Below, one piece after another: positions 8,379 through 19,800 of a stretch of 52,134 nt of DNA; the first letter of the stretch is position 1; each line of letters opens with the position of its first letter. The DNA is taken from positions 1 to 52,134 of the IMG/VR virus record IMGVR_UViG_3300025652_000110. One strand, 5' to 3'. Position numbers and translations under genes: made by a program. The notes beneath the pieces were generated by a model. It was not told where the DNA came from. It saw only the letters and a program-made list of their open reading frames with translations, and did not search any database. The DNA comes from a virus.

Positions 8379-8811
8379 GATAAAGCAGATTGTTGGAGAA
8401 GATGTTCTCACGAGATACAATGAAATTAAAATAGGAATTGATAAAGCTTTGGACCATTCAAGTGGTGAATGGACTACAGCTGAAATAATTCAACATGTTA
8501 TAGCAGAACCACATTTATTTCAAGTGTGGGAAGTACTAAAAGATAACAAAGCTATAGCATTTAGTACAACACGAGTATTACAATATGAACACTTTCAAGC
8601 GTTACATATTATAACTTTAGGTGGATCAGATATATATACTGAGATTCCTACTTTAATTACTGTGTTTGAAGATATGATTAAGGAGCACGAGAGCATAGAT
8701 GCTCTTGAGTATACAGGCCGTAGAGGTTTTGTAAAACAATTAACTACGGTAGGGTGGATAGAAAAATACACCACAATGCGTAAAAGTCTAAAGGAGAATT
8801 TTGATGTCTAA
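8371..8811 (+). CDS. GNAT-like protein, gp13-type position
   Basis: 146 aa. The sequence order resembles the acetyltransferase-like small protein encoded just before the internal core proteins of T7-like phages: a central FQVWEVLKDNKAIAFSTTR strand pair, ALHIITLGGSD, then EYTGRRGFVKQLTTVGW and a basic C terminus. In GNAT folds the G-R-x-G-F/W part lies near the acyl-CoA site. Whether it is enzymatic or a morphogenesis protein is unknown. It overlaps the next gene. Confidence 0.5.
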   Translation: MYEIKQIVGEDVLTRYNEIKIGIDKALDHSSGEWTTAEIIQHVIAEPHLFQVWEVLKDNKAIAFSTTRVLQYEHFQALHIITLGGSDIYTEIPTLITVFEDMIKEHESIDALEYTGRRGFVKQLTTVGWIEKYTTMRKSLKENFDV

Positions 8812-9514
8812 GATTAAAATCTATGATGGTGTTGTTATTGACATGGCAACAAGCAAGATAGTAGAACAAGGAGATATTAGTTATGTTGACTCTGATCAAG
8901 TTGCATATACGAAAGGTGGTGATAAAACCCAAGTAACAAATACTGGTGTTGCTTCTGAATTTAAACCTCAGATAACGGGAATGCTTAATACTGCCTCAGA
9001 TTTGTATGGATCAGGAAAACTTGGCGCTGTTGCAGGATTCACTCCTGAACAACTAGCGGCCCAACAACAAGCTAAAGTATTAGCCGGCAATCAAATAGGT
9101 TTAGAGGGCGATCTCGCTACTCTAGCAAAGCAACCTGTTAATTTGTCTGGTATGAGAACAGCTGCAACTCAACAAGCACAACAAGCCTTAGGCTTAAATG
9201 CAATGGGCGCAGGTCGAGCTGGTGGTTTAGGTGGATCAAGACAGTACTTAAATCAAACAGGTATTCAAAACGATCTTGCTGCTAAATTTGCCGGCATTGA
9301 CTTGCAGCAACAACAAGCTCAATTTGGTAACATGCAGAATGCATTAGCCGCTCAAGGTGGTGGTGCTAAGACATTGTCACAACTTGGAGCTGCTACACAA
9401 CAGCAAGCTCAGAATGAAGCTGACTCTGCTTATAAAGGTTTACAACAGTACGCTAGTGTATTTGGTACTGCAGCACCTAAAACTACAACAACGACTTCTT
9501 CTGGAGGTAAATAA
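8804..9514 (+). CDS. Internal/ejection virion protein, Gln/Ala-rich
   Basis: 236 aa from ATG 8804, chosen over TTG 8801 because AAGGAG (8791-8796) is 7 nt from the ATG. Residues about 65-225 are dominated by Gln, Ala, Gly and Leu in helical pattern (AATQQAQQALGLNAMGAG and similar), as in the first core/ejection protein of podoviruses (T7 gp14 position). The C terminus is Thr/Ser rich. It is the first of five consecutive ejection-type genes. Confidence 0.6.
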   Translation: MSKIKIYDGVVIDMATSKIVEQGDISYVDSDQVAYTKGGDKTQVTNTGVASEFKPQITGMLNTASDLYGSGKLGAVAGFTPEQLAAQQQAKVLAGNQIGLEGDLATLAKQPVNLSGMRTAATQQAQQALGLNAMGAGRAGGLGGSRQYLNQTGIQNDLAAKFAGIDLQQQQAQFGNMQNALAAQGGGAKTLSQLGAATQQQAQNEADSAYKGLQQYASVFGTAAPKTTTTTSSGGK

Positions 9515-10143
9515 TGGCTGTTAGTTATAATGAAGGAAATTTAGCTTATATGAGACAACTTGCTAAACAACAAGGTATTTCTGTAGCTGAGTTAACTAGA
9601 CGAAGAAGATTAGATGAAGAATTTGGTTCACCTGCTTACATAGCTAAAGAAAAACAAAGTTACCAAGATTTTTTAAAAGCTACTGATGGTTATCAAGATC
9701 ATAAAGAACACATGCAAAGAATAGATACTGGATTAGGAACTTTATATCCAGGCGAAGCAGCAGATAGATATCATGCTTCAAAAGATTTAGGATTAACTGC
9801 TGCACATTTAGGTGAATTTGAACCAGTATTTACTGAGAGTGCAAGTGAAGCTGTTCAACATCAAGATACTAGTCATATTGGAGCTGAGGAAAGAGCGGCT
9901 GGTAGTGCTATTGGTAGTGCTGCTGGTGCTATTTTAGGTGGTATAGTAGGAGGTCCTGTTGGAGCTTCTGCTGGAGCTGCTGCTGGTAAAGCAATAGGCG
10001 GTGGTGGTTCAATGACTGATGCCGCAACAGGAGCAATAGGTAGCGGTGGATCTCAATATGCTACTCAAGCTACTAAGAAGAAACCAGGTGACAAACCTGT
10101 TAAAGACGAAATGATGACTAAAATCCAAGGTGTGTTAAATTAA
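9514..10143 (+). CDS. Ejection protein with glycine-zipper membrane segment
   Basis: 209 aa, ATG overlapping the previous stop (TAATG), with GGAGG as SD. The first 125 residues are charged and helical. Residues about 128-167 form a Gly/Ala-rich zipper (SAIGSAAGAILGGIVGG, then GASAGAAAGKAIGG), the type of segment that inserts into membranes as helical bundles. The tail is basic (TKKKPGDK). It probably sits inside the capsid and helps form the DNA-translocation channel. Confidence 0.6.
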   Translation: MAVSYNEGNLAYMRQLAKQQGISVAELTRRRRLDEEFGSPAYIAKEKQSYQDFLKATDGYQDHKEHMQRIDTGLGTLYPGEAADRYHASKDLGLTAAHLGEFEPVFTESASEAVQHQDTSHIGAEERAAGSAIGSAAGAILGGIVGGPVGASAGAAAGKAIGGGGSMTDAATGAIGSGGSQYATQATKKKPGDKPVKDEMMTKIQGVLN

Positions 10144-10154
10144 AGGAGGCTATT

Positions 10155-12377
10155 ATGCCAGATAAAAAAGGCCAACTAGGTTGGGAAGACTTAGAAGATT
10201 TTGGTAAATCCTTTTTTCAAGGTCATAGTGACTTTATGAATAAAGCGACGACAGATTTTTATGTTGATCCACCTAAAGAAGAAAAGCCATTAACCCCTTA
10301 CGGGCAAAGTCTTGTAGATAATCTATCTGAATTTGATAAACTAAATCCTTTTGATCCAACAGATTTAGGTTTATACACTGGAACCTCTCCAACTTTAGGC
10401 TTAGAGGCATATAATGAAGGTGTAGATTCAATGCTTGATTTAACTTTTGATGAGAACATTGTATCATCAACACCGTTTGATAATGGAATTACAAATACCT
10501 TAGATCCTCGGTATGAAGCACCAGTAACAGGAAGAAACTTTGATGGTCAAGAGTTTACATATGAAGATACTACTGACACATATGAAAGTGGTTTAGTAAT
10601 TCAAAACGCTACTTCTAAAGTAGGTGATGATGAAGATCAATTTCATATTGATGCTATGAATTATAGAGGTGATGACGAAAAAATGTTAGCGCTTCAAAAG
10701 AGTATAGTATCGAGAAAAGAAAATGGTGATGGTACTGTTACTTATAAATTTAATAACAGTCCTGGTTCTCATATGCAGGAAGCTTTAAGCGATGAGGCTG
10801 TACAAGAACAATCATCAATTGCAGCTGGCGTAGCAGCATTAGAGGCTCAAATATTAAGTATTAAGAATGGTACTTCTTTTGCAGCTCCTGGAGAATTGGA
10901 GCAACTAGAAGCTAAATTAACAGAAGAGAAAGCAAAATTAATAGTAGCAGATGAAGAAGTTTTAAAAGAAGAAGAAAATATTATAAAACAAGAAGAAGAT
11001 ATTGCATTGATTCAAGATGGTGAAACTACTGACGCTCAATTTGAAGCTGCTCCTCCTGCTGATCCAAAAGTTGTAGCTGAACAATCAGAAGAGGAAGCAG
11101 AAAAAAGTAACGCAGAAAAAGATAAGCTTGCTAAAGAATTAGCTAAGATAGATCCAAATGGTAAAGTTGACCAACAAATATTACGTAATCAAGTAGAAAA
11201 AGTAGATAAGTTGTTTACTAGCAAGAGTAAATATGATTGGGTAAATAGTATTAGGGCTTTTTATAAAGAAAATCCTGAGATTGCTACAGCTATAATTAAA
11301 GCTGCATCTAATTATTTACAAACAGGTAAATGGTATACCGCTGCTGCAGCTGGTTTAGAAGGTGCATTGCTTGGTGCTGGCACTAAGATAACTATGGATA
11401 ACAAAGATGCTGCTGACAGAGCAACTCTTAGAAACCAAGGTTATACTGGAGCTTCAGTTAATAAGTTCATGGTTACTAAAAATCCAGAAGATCTTGTATT
11501 AGATTTTACTAAACAAGAAAATGATTATGCTATATATCTTAGAAAGAAAGATATTGAAAATAAAATGGCACAATCTAAATCTTATTTAGAATGGTATCGA
11601 AAACTTACTCCAGCTAATACTGAATGGGCAGAAAAACAAACTGATTGGTTTGTTAATAATGCTAAAGGTATGTATGAAAAAATGGGTGAAGATGGAAAAG
11701 CTTTTGCTGAAATGCAATCTGCTGGCATAGAACACGGTGATGTTATGTCAATGATATTAGATTATGCTCATCAAAAGAAAGATGGAAAATATCTATTACC
11801 AAGAGGTCCTAACGGAGAGTACGATTTAAAACAAATACCAACAGAAGTTTTTAGAGATATGCAAAATATTGTTGAAAACTTTTCAAGACAACAATATAGA
11901 AATTATCAGATTAATGGTAAAGTTTTAGATACTAACTTTAACTTTGCTAATTACTATGATGAATATAAACTTCATACTAGTTTAGTTAATAACGATGCTG
12001 ATAATAACTTTGATCCTATTATGTTTCAAAGCTATACTAATAACCCAGAAGACGGTGAGTTTGCTGGTGAAGCAATGATGGCTGGTAGTAGTAATATTGT
12101 TGATCAAATATTTCAAGGTAAATTTGACACAAAAATAGATGGCAAGACTATGAAGCCTGAGAAAGAACAGGTATGGAAACAACTTGCTATTCAATGGGGT
12201 GCTTTGTCTCCAGAAGATAAAGAGGTTTGGAATAAAGCAGCTTTAGAAGAAGATGATATTGCAACAACTGGATTTTTATTTTTTGCAAATCAGTTAATAA
12301 CTGTAGGTGAAGGTCATGAATGGATGGCAAGTCGCAATATAAAATTATTTCAAGATCCAAATAGAGAAAACAAGTAA
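10155..12377 (+). CDS. Large internal virion/ejection protein
   Basis: 740 aa, strong SD (AAAGGAGG). The N-terminal 200 residues are acidic and low in order. A long charged coiled coil spans about 222-345. A hydrophobic stretch lies around 375-410 (IATAIIKAASNYLQ and YTAAAAGLEGALLGAG). The C-terminal 300 residues are alpha-helical. I see no lysozyme or transglycosylase motif. Position between the zipper protein and the nuclease-bearing protein marks it as a middle ejection protein (gp15-like place). Confidence 0.6.
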   Translation: MPDKKGQLGWEDLEDFGKSFFQGHSDFMNKATTDFYVDPPKEEKPLTPYGQSLVDNLSEFDKLNPFDPTDLGLYTGTSPTLGLEAYNEGVDSMLDLTFDENIVSSTPFDNGITNTLDPRYEAPVTGRNFDGQEFTYEDTTDTYESGLVIQNATSKVGDDEDQFHIDAMNYRGDDEKMLALQKSIVSRKENGDGTVTYKFNNSPGSHMQEALSDEAVQEQSSIAAGVAALEAQILSIKNGTSFAAPGELEQLEAKLTEEKAKLIVADEEVLKEEENIIKQEEDIALIQDGETTDAQFEAAPPADPKVVAEQSEEEAEKSNAEKDKLAKELAKIDPNGKVDQQILRNQVEKVDKLFTSKSKYDWVNSIRAFYKENPEIATAIIKAASNYLQTGKWYTAAAAGLEGALLGAGTKITMDNKDAADRATLRNQGYTGASVNKFMVTKNPEDLVLDFTKQENDYAIYLRKKDIENKMAQSKSYLEWYRKLTPANTEWAEKQTDWFVNNAKGMYEKMGEDGKAFAEMQSAGIEHGDVMSMILDYAHQKKDGKYLLPRGPNGEYDLKQIPTEVFRDMQNIVENFSRQQYRNYQINGKVLDTNFNFANYYDEYKLHTSLVNNDADNNFDPIMFQSYTNNPEDGEFAGEAMMAGSSNIVDQIFQGKFDTKIDGKTMKPEKEQVWKQLAIQWGALSPEDKEVWNKAALEEDDIATTGFLFFANQLITVGEGHEWMASRNIKLFQDPNRENK

Positions 12378-12393
12378 TTACTAGGAGAAATTT

Positions 12394-15300
12394 ATGGCTA
12401 TAGGACCTATTAAAATAGTTCTGCCGCAAAGTAAAGCACCTTCATTTGATATGACTGGGTTTGTAAATGCCGGTATGTATCAACAGATGTATGTAGACGA
12501 CGATGAAGAGCCTCGTGATTTTCGTTGGGAAGATGGTGACACTGTTTATGATGCTACTTCAGATGAGGGTTATAGATTCCTTGGTATGGATGCTCTTGAA
12601 ACTGATCACATAGGTCACTCTCCAAAACAAGGATTTAAATCTGGTGAGTATGGTGGTGACCTTCAAAAAAGAAAGTTTTATGAGTTAGCAAAGAAGTTAG
12701 GTTATAACAGACTCGTTAGAACAGGAAAAAAAGATGAACACAATAGATGGTTAACTGACTTGCAAAACGCGAATGGTGAATCATTTTCTACTTCTTTATT
12801 TTCTAACGATCTACTAACACCAAATAGATGGACCTCTGAAAGAGATAGAGATGCTTACGAAAGTAAACACTTCAACAGCTTGATGGGTATTGATACAACA
12901 ACAAATGAATGGGGTAAAGCAAAGTCTGAAATTGACGATCATTTTTCTAAAGGACTTTTGCTTGATAAGTTTGGAAGTCCATACATTAAAAAAGAAGCAT
13001 TAAATGAATGGCAATTAAACGAAGCTCAAATTAATTCTGAAATATATGGAATAGTAAATCCTTATCTTGATAGTTCAGTTAAGTATCGTCATGATGGTAT
13101 GGACCTACAAGGTAATGCTACTAACGTTTGGCGTAGTAGCCTTAGTCAGGGTTGGCAGAGTATGAGTGAAGCAGCTTCAGGAGCTAAGTCTTTAATTGGA
13201 AGTTTAATTGGTAATCAAGACTGGTACGAATCAGGAATGCTTACTGCTGAAGCAAAAGAAAACACAATGCGAAGGCTTCCTAAATTTGTTCAAAATATTG
13301 ATGACGTAGAATTTGGAGACAACGCTGCTGAATATATTATAGGTTTAGGCGGTGTGTCAATACCTTGGATGTTAGGTATCATTGGTGGAGGAGTTGTTGG
13401 TACTTTAGCTGTTGGAGCTGGAGCTACTGGTATTGCTGCTGCAGTTGGAGCTACAATAGGTACTACTCCTTTAGCTGCACTTTATGCTGGTGAAATCTTT
13501 AACAATATGGAAGGAGATATAAATAGCAAAAGCACTAAGGTAGCTTTATCTGGTGGTGTTATTATGTCAGTGTTAGATAGACTAGGTTTAAAAGGTATTA
13601 TGAGACCATCTCAAGTTATGGCAAAAGATGGAATGAAACAATTAAAAGCTCAGTTTACTAAGAAAAAGATTGATGAGATAGAGGCAGATCCAGGTTATGC
13701 TAAGCTTACTCAAGCAGAAAAGACTGCTAGAAAAGCAGAAGCTCTAAAGCAAGTTGACATACAAATCAATGCTGCAAAACTTTCAGGTGTTAATGACATT
13801 GTTAAAGCTATGGCTGGTCATGCTGATATACAAATTAAGAAAAGCTTATTGCTTAAAGAGTTTGGACAAGGCATGATGAAAGGTGGTCTATGGGAAATGG
13901 GAACCGAATCATTACAAGAAAGTACTAGTTATATTGCATCTGCATTTGGATCTGAAGCTGATTTTGATTGGAATGAATTTAAAAATATAGCAAAGAATGC
14001 TGCAGCTGGTGGTTTCTTAATGGGTTCTACAATTGGTGGAACTATGAGTGGCACAAGTGGATATGGATCTATTAAGAAGATGCAATCAGATTATGGCATG
14101 GCAACAAGTGATGCTGCATCTGGATTTTTTAATTATGCTCAAGATAAAGATGGTAATACTTTAGGTAATGCTGTGTCAGCTAATGGTCACGTTTATCCTA
14201 AGCCTATGACTGAAGAACAGTTTAATAATTCTGATCAGCGAGGTAATACTTGGGAACCTAAGTTAGTTGATGTTGAAGAGATTAATGAAGAAATGTTACA
14301 ACACTCTGATGTTAATACTTCAGAAGCACAAAGACAAGTTGATGAACAAGTTAAACTTGGAGAAGGTAAAGGTATTGAAAATGAAGATGGAGTTGTAGTT
14401 GGTAAGCTATCTCTATGGGAGAAGGCAAAGAAACTACCACGCCAAGCTTTCCAGAAGTATGGATCTATTATTGCTACAAAGAACTTGCAAGATCCAGATT
14501 TAAATGGAACTGCTAAGAGATATCTGTCTGCATTACTTCAAACATTTTCTCCTGCTAATATTGGTTTAGCGGCAGGTGTTGGTTTTCAAAAGATTAAAGG
14601 TAGATTAACTGAAGGCTATATGCAAGAAGCTAATAATCTTAAGTTAGCTTTGTTAAATACTGTTGATCATACTAATACAGCAAAAGGTAGAGCTGCTGCA
14701 ACTGAGAAGTTTAAACAGTTTGTAGATAGTAAAAGAGCCGTCCAACGAGGAGAGAAAACCGAGCAACAACATCGTCAACAGTTTGGACAGATGACAGCTA
14801 GGTTAGATCAGATTCATAACAGGATGGAAAGACTTACTGATGCTTTAAGAGATACAGTTAATAATAGTGTTGATGATATGAAAGATATTGGTAGAGTTGA
14901 AGATTGGTTTTTTAATTCTGCTAAACTAGATACATCATTAGTTTTAAAAGGTAAAGGTAGATTTATATCTGCGCTGCAAAGAGATTGGACTAATCCTAGA
15001 ACTGGTCAGGTTCATAAAGGTTTAAGCAAAGAAGCTGCTGAAAAGTTATATAACAGGTTAGTGTTTGATGGTAGAAGTCAAGAAGAAATTATTGATGATA
15101 TGTACCATGAGACTAAAGGAGCTGGTGCTGCAAAACAAAGGACACTAAATATTAATGATAATCCTATGATGCAGGAGTTTTTACACACAGATCATTTTGG
15201 AAAGTTAGAAACTAATATACATGACATGATTAACTATGCTATGGATATGAAATACCTAGGTCGTAATGATGTAAAACTAAATCAGATGATTCTTACTACT

Positions 15301-16803
15301 ATGAACCATATGAAGAAAGATGGTAAGTGGGATGCTAATATAGCAGCGACAGTTAGAAATTCTGTTGATACTCAAAGAGGTAGATACAAAGCTATTAAGA
15401 GTCAAGCACTTAAGAAAGCTCAGGACAATGTAACTTTCTTTAATACACTTACTCAACTAGATACTTCAATGCTAGCGTCACTACCTGAGTTAGCGTTGGT
15501 TATGGTTGGTGCTGCTTATAACAAAGGTTTAATTAATGTTATAAGACAAGGAGCTAGTGATGTTTTTAAACATTATGCTGGAACAGCTAGAACATCTAAG
15601 ATGAGATTCAAAGGCGCTAGTATGACAGATCCTGATTTAAAGGATGTCATGCCTACTCCTAGAATACTTAGACAATTTGATGGTAAGAAAATAGATAGTA
15701 AAAAAGATATTACTATTGAAGATATCAATATGAATAGATTAACCTTCTATGGTGGGCAATACGGAACACCTCATCATGGTGTACTTGGTGCTGTTGATAT
15801 TGATGCATCTGCTTATCAAGCCTCAAGGTTTAAACTATGGGTATTAGAATCATTCTTTCGTATGAATGGTCTTAAGTTCTTAACTGATGGTGCAAGGGTT
15901 GCACGTCTTGCTATAGCTAATGATGCTATTTTTAATGATTTAGAAATAATTCAGGGCTTTTATACTCCTGGAAAACTAAATAGTAATTTAGCTAATGATG
16001 CTTTTGAAAGATTAAGAGAATTAAATATCGATCCTATAAAAGCTGCAAGACAATTTGAAAAAGTAAATCAAGAAATTAAACTACTTCAGCAAAAGAAGAC
16101 TAAAGGTTTTCTTCCTGAAGATGGTGGTAAGTTAGACAGTAAAATCTTGCATGAGTATATATTTAAAAATCATGCTGAGCTTTACAATACTTTAGAAGAT
16201 GCTAGAATATCTTTTGTTGATAATGCGTTAGCAAGACCAACATCGATTGATAGACCTTTATGGTATTCTAATCCTCATTTTAGATTGCTTACTCAATATC
16301 AAGGTTTCTTATCTACGTTTACTGCTCATATAATACCTAAGCTATATAAGAGAGCTAAGAAAGCAGATCCAACACTTAGGTATCAAACTTTTGCTGTTGC
16401 TGCTACAATGTTAGCTCTTGCTTTTCTTGGTCAAGAAGCTAAAGATCAATGGAAGTTTGGTCATCATAGTCCTTATGTTGATACTAATCTTAAGACAGCT
16501 CAGCGAGGATTAAGTGCTTCTGGTTTATTAGGTACTGGACATAGGTTATTAGACTTTGTTCACCCAATATATACTAGTAGTCCAAGATATAATGAGACTG
16601 CGTTTGATCAGATGGGTAGATTTTTTGGTCATTCACTTGATGAGTTTGGTGGACCTACTGGTGGTACAATTAAAAATGCTCAACGCATAGCTGAAAATCT
16701 TATTGAGGGAAAACCTTCAACAGCTATTTATTATGGTAAAAATTGGATACCACTAATTGGTAGACATATGAAAGGTGACAAGCCTTATGAAATAGTATTT
16801 TAA
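12394..16803 (+). CDS. Giant ejection protein with N-terminal SNase-like nuclease domain
   Basis: 1469 aa, good SD. Residues about 43-135 match the staphylococcal-nuclease (thermonuclease) fold: E-D-G-D-T-V at 46-51, then Y-R-F-L-G-M-D-A-L-E-T at 60-70 and D-E-H-N-R-W-L at 114-120. Asp49, Arg61, Asp66, Glu69 and Arg118 correspond to SNase D21, R35, D40, E43 and R87, with the R-x4-D-x2-E spacing exact. Residues about 314-370 are a long hydrophobic Gly/Ala region, probably membrane-inserting. A further hydrophobic helix lies near 1333-1350. The C terminus (PLWYSNPHFRLLTQYQGF onward) has the look of conserved podoviral core proteins. It likely enters the host with the DNA. Confidence 0.75.
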   Translation: MAIGPIKIVLPQSKAPSFDMTGFVNAGMYQQMYVDDDEEPRDFRWEDGDTVYDATSDEGYRFLGMDALETDHIGHSPKQGFKSGEYGGDLQKRKFYELAKKLGYNRLVRTGKKDEHNRWLTDLQNANGESFSTSLFSNDLLTPNRWTSERDRDAYESKHFNSLMGIDTTTNEWGKAKSEIDDHFSKGLLLDKFGSPYIKKEALNEWQLNEAQINSEIYGIVNPYLDSSVKYRHDGMDLQGNATNVWRSSLSQGWQSMSEAASGAKSLIGSLIGNQDWYESGMLTAEAKENTMRRLPKFVQNIDDVEFGDNAAEYIIGLGGVSIPWMLGIIGGGVVGTLAVGAGATGIAAAVGATIGTTPLAALYAGEIFNNMEGDINSKSTKVALSGGVIMSVLDRLGLKGIMRPSQVMAKDGMKQLKAQFTKKKIDEIEADPGYAKLTQAEKTARKAEALKQVDIQINAAKLSGVNDIVKAMAGHADIQIKKSLLLKEFGQGMMKGGLWEMGTESLQESTSYIASAFGSEADFDWNEFKNIAKNAAAGGFLMGSTIGGTMSGTSGYGSIKKMQSDYGMATSDAASGFFNYAQDKDGNTLGNAVSANGHVYPKPMTEEQFNNSDQRGNTWEPKLVDVEEINEEMLQHSDVNTSEAQRQVDEQVKLGEGKGIENEDGVVVGKLSLWEKAKKLPRQAFQKYGSIIATKNLQDPDLNGTAKRYLSALLQTFSPANIGLAAGVGFQKIKGRLTEGYMQEANNLKLALLNTVDHTNTAKGRAAATEKFKQFVDSKRAVQRGEKTEQQHRQQFGQMTARLDQIHNRMERLTDALRDTVNNSVDDMKDIGRVEDWFFNSAKLDTSLVLKGKGRFISALQRDWTNPRTGQVHKGLSKEAAEKLYNRLVFDGRSQEEIIDDMYHETKGAGAAKQRTLNINDNPMMQEFLHTDHFGKLETNIHDMINYAMDMKYLGRNDVKLNQMILTTMNHMKKDGKWDANIAATVRNSVDTQRGRYKAIKSQALKKAQDNVTFFNTLTQLDTSMLASLPELALVMVGAAYNKGLINVIRQGASDVFKHYAGTARTSKMRFKGASMTDPDLKDVMPTPRILRQFDGKKIDSKKDITIEDINMNRLTFYGGQYGTPHHGVLGAVDIDASAYQASRFKLWVLESFFRMNGLKFLTDGARVARLAIANDAIFNDLEIIQGFYTPGKLNSNLANDAFERLRELNIDPIKAARQFEKVNQEIKLLQQKKTKGFLPEDGGKLDSKILHEYIFKNHAELYNTLEDARISFVDNALARPTSIDRPLWYSNPHFRLLTQYQGFLSTFTAHIIPKLYKRAKKADPTLRYQTFAVAATMLALAFLGQEAKDQWKFGHHSPYVDTNLKTAQRGLSASGLLGTGHRLLDFVHPIYTSSPRYNETAFDQMGRFFGHSLDEFGGPTGGTIKNAQRIAENLIEGKPSTAIYYGKNWIPLIGRHMKGDKPYEIVF

Positions 16804-16817
16804 TATAGGAGATATGT

Positions 16818-19800
16818 ATGGCTAAGAGTGGTGGTTACAAAAGCTCAGCTAACACAAAGAAAGATTTAAAGAAAGCTCAATTTGATATGTCAGGTGTATT
16901 TTTTGAAGCGCCTACTGTCAGAGAACAATCTAATATTGTAAGAAAACAACAAGCTTATGGTCAGAATCTAGACCAAAAGAGTGAAATGGAAATGCAGATA
17001 GCTCAAAAAGAAGCTGAGGTTGCTGGATTACAAAGAGCTCAACAAGGTCAAAACGTTTCAAGTGAAGATCAATTAAGAGGTCGTAAGTCTAGACTTGAGT
17101 TGCAAATGCTCAATCAAAATTATAATAAACTTAATGAAGGTTTATTAGATGATGTATATGGAGGAACCCAAGACACTGTTGGTGAAATGGGTTCTCCAAT
17201 TGTCGATAATACAGTTGAACCTGTACCTACAATTACACCTCAAAGAGAGTTCCCTACTCCTGAACAGGCTGTAGGAACCACGACAACGCCCGAGATCAGA
17301 CCTTTAGGCACAGGCCCTGCTGCTACTATTGGTGGTGGAGATACTAACGTATCAAGTGCTGCAATAATAAATGCCATAATGAACAAGCCAGAAGAGGATA
17401 GAACTCCTGCTGAATGGCAAGTGCTTGCTGATCTTGCTCCTGAAGTTTATGATAGTAATCAAGCAGCTGATCGTGAGACTGTTGATGATGATCCAGATAG
17501 TCCAGACAGACCAGGAAAAATTAGTAAAGTTCAAATACCTTATCAACAAAAAATGCAATTGATGCATGACAGTCATGCGATGGGTAGAAGAGTTGAAGAA
17601 CTCTTAGATCAATTTGCTTATGATGATATGGGTAGTGCAGAAAGAAGGCAAGAGATGATGAGACGTATCAATGATGGTACGTTTGAAGTAGAATCTGTTG
17701 CTGATTTCTTTGAAGGTATATTAGCTACTCATGAGGAATTAAAAAGATTAGGTGCACCTAGTGCTTTATCTGATGTTGCTTTACATTCTGTCTTACACCA
17801 AGTAAGAGAGGCTTATAAAAGAATAGGAGAACCTGACGATAGAAGAGGTAGACAACAAGCAATTGATGAATCTAATATAGCACCTACAACAGAAGAAGAA
17901 GCTGCAACAGCTCTTGTTATGCGAGGGCATGAGGTTCGTGAAATAGGTAATAAGATATTAGAAGCAATGGGAGTTAAGCCTGATGCTAATAATGTTAACT
18001 CTACTATAGCTGGAACAATAGCTAGAGACCTAGTTGTCAGAGCATTTCCTAATTTGTTTGTGAAAGATCTTAAAGGTAATATTCAAATATCACAAGACGG
18101 TTTGACAGTAGCAGAAAAAATGTTACCAATGACTCAAACAATTTTGCCACATACAAAAAACAATGTTAGGTTAAATAAAAAACCTAATGCAAGTAGTACT
18201 GTTAAACCTAGATCAGGAGCTAAGTTAAGACGAACTGCTACTGGAGCTGCTACTGATATTGACTATGGAAACTATGATTTAGTAAATGATACAATAGATA
18301 TTCTTGATAATATAGGATATACAATTGATCAAGATATGGTTAACATTGTTAATGCTTTAACCCAATCAATGGATGCTAATGGAAATACTAACATTGACAA
18401 ACTTATTGGTACAGGAAAAGAAGACACTGGTACATTAAATGATAGATCTGGATCTCGTAAAAAGAAAGATCCTAAAACTGGCAGAGATATTATAGGTCCT
18501 GACGGAGAACCAGTAATGGAATGGTATGCTGGAGATCGAATCAAAGATGTTATCTTTAACGACAATATGGATTGGGCTCAAAATCTAGGTAATAATGTTT
18601 TTTATTACGATCATTTTTTAGGCGATAACAATAGATTTTATATATCTCAATTCACTGGTAACTATCACAGTCATAAGCTTGTTAGAGCTATGATTATGAG
18701 TGATCGTATTGAAATGTTTAGTGTTGATAATGAAGCTTCATTAAACGAACTCAAAGCTGGTATTGTTAAAAAGTTTGGACATAATGTTGGGGTTGCTGAA
18801 GCAGCAAGAATATTTGATGCTAATGCTAAAGCATGGTCTGATATGATTATGAAAGTCAGAGAAGACGGTCAACCTATAATTGATTTAGCTGCAAAAGAAG
18901 ATGGATGGGATAGTGTAAGTGCTATGGTTGAAGCAACAAAACTTCATCAACACTTAGAAGGTTTAAAGAACGGTACAAAGACTGATCCAATATACACAAC
19001 TAAGTTTATGACTCATGTTGATGGAACAGGAAATGGACTTGCTCATAATGCTATGCAATCCGGTGATTTTAAAACAGCTGCTTTAACTAATATCAATCCA
19101 AGATTTAATGCACCTGAAGGTGAAGCTAGAATGCATTGGGATTCAGCTAATCCTTTGAACAGTGATGTGTACCATCTTACTGGTTCGGGTATGACAGCTC
19201 AAGTTGAGAAGAATCAAAGTGCATCATCTGCATTTGTTAAGCAAGCTATTGTTGCTTTAGGTCTTGATGATAAAAGAAACATGAGACAATTTTCTAAAGC
19301 TCCACTAATGATATTTCAGTATGGAGCAGGTAGAGCGCTTATTAAAAAGATTGTTAAAGAAAATATATTAATAGCGCTTGAAGAAGATGCTGCTACAGCT
19401 GCTGCATTTAATCAAATTGTTCTTGATATGGGAGGTAATGCTTTAAGTCAGAGTGAAATTAAACAAGCTATTAAAGATGGAGTGTTTGAGGATTCTGGTC
19501 AATTCAGAGACGCAGACTTTATTATCGACCAAATGGGAGATATGATGGTTAAGTCTGTTGAGACTCAATTTCCTATGCTTAAGAAATTAAGTAACATATT
19601 ATCTTCTATGGCTAATGCTGCTGCATTACATAATCCACCTATTGATTTATCAGTTATTACTATTGGTGGTCATAGGTTAAATTTTGGTTTGGCTAATTGG
19701 GAAACAGATAGACTTAGATCTTTTATAGATGAGACAAGTGGTTTAGATTTTAGTCCTGCTCAAAAGATATTGTATCCTCAAGGTACAAAAGTCTATATGA

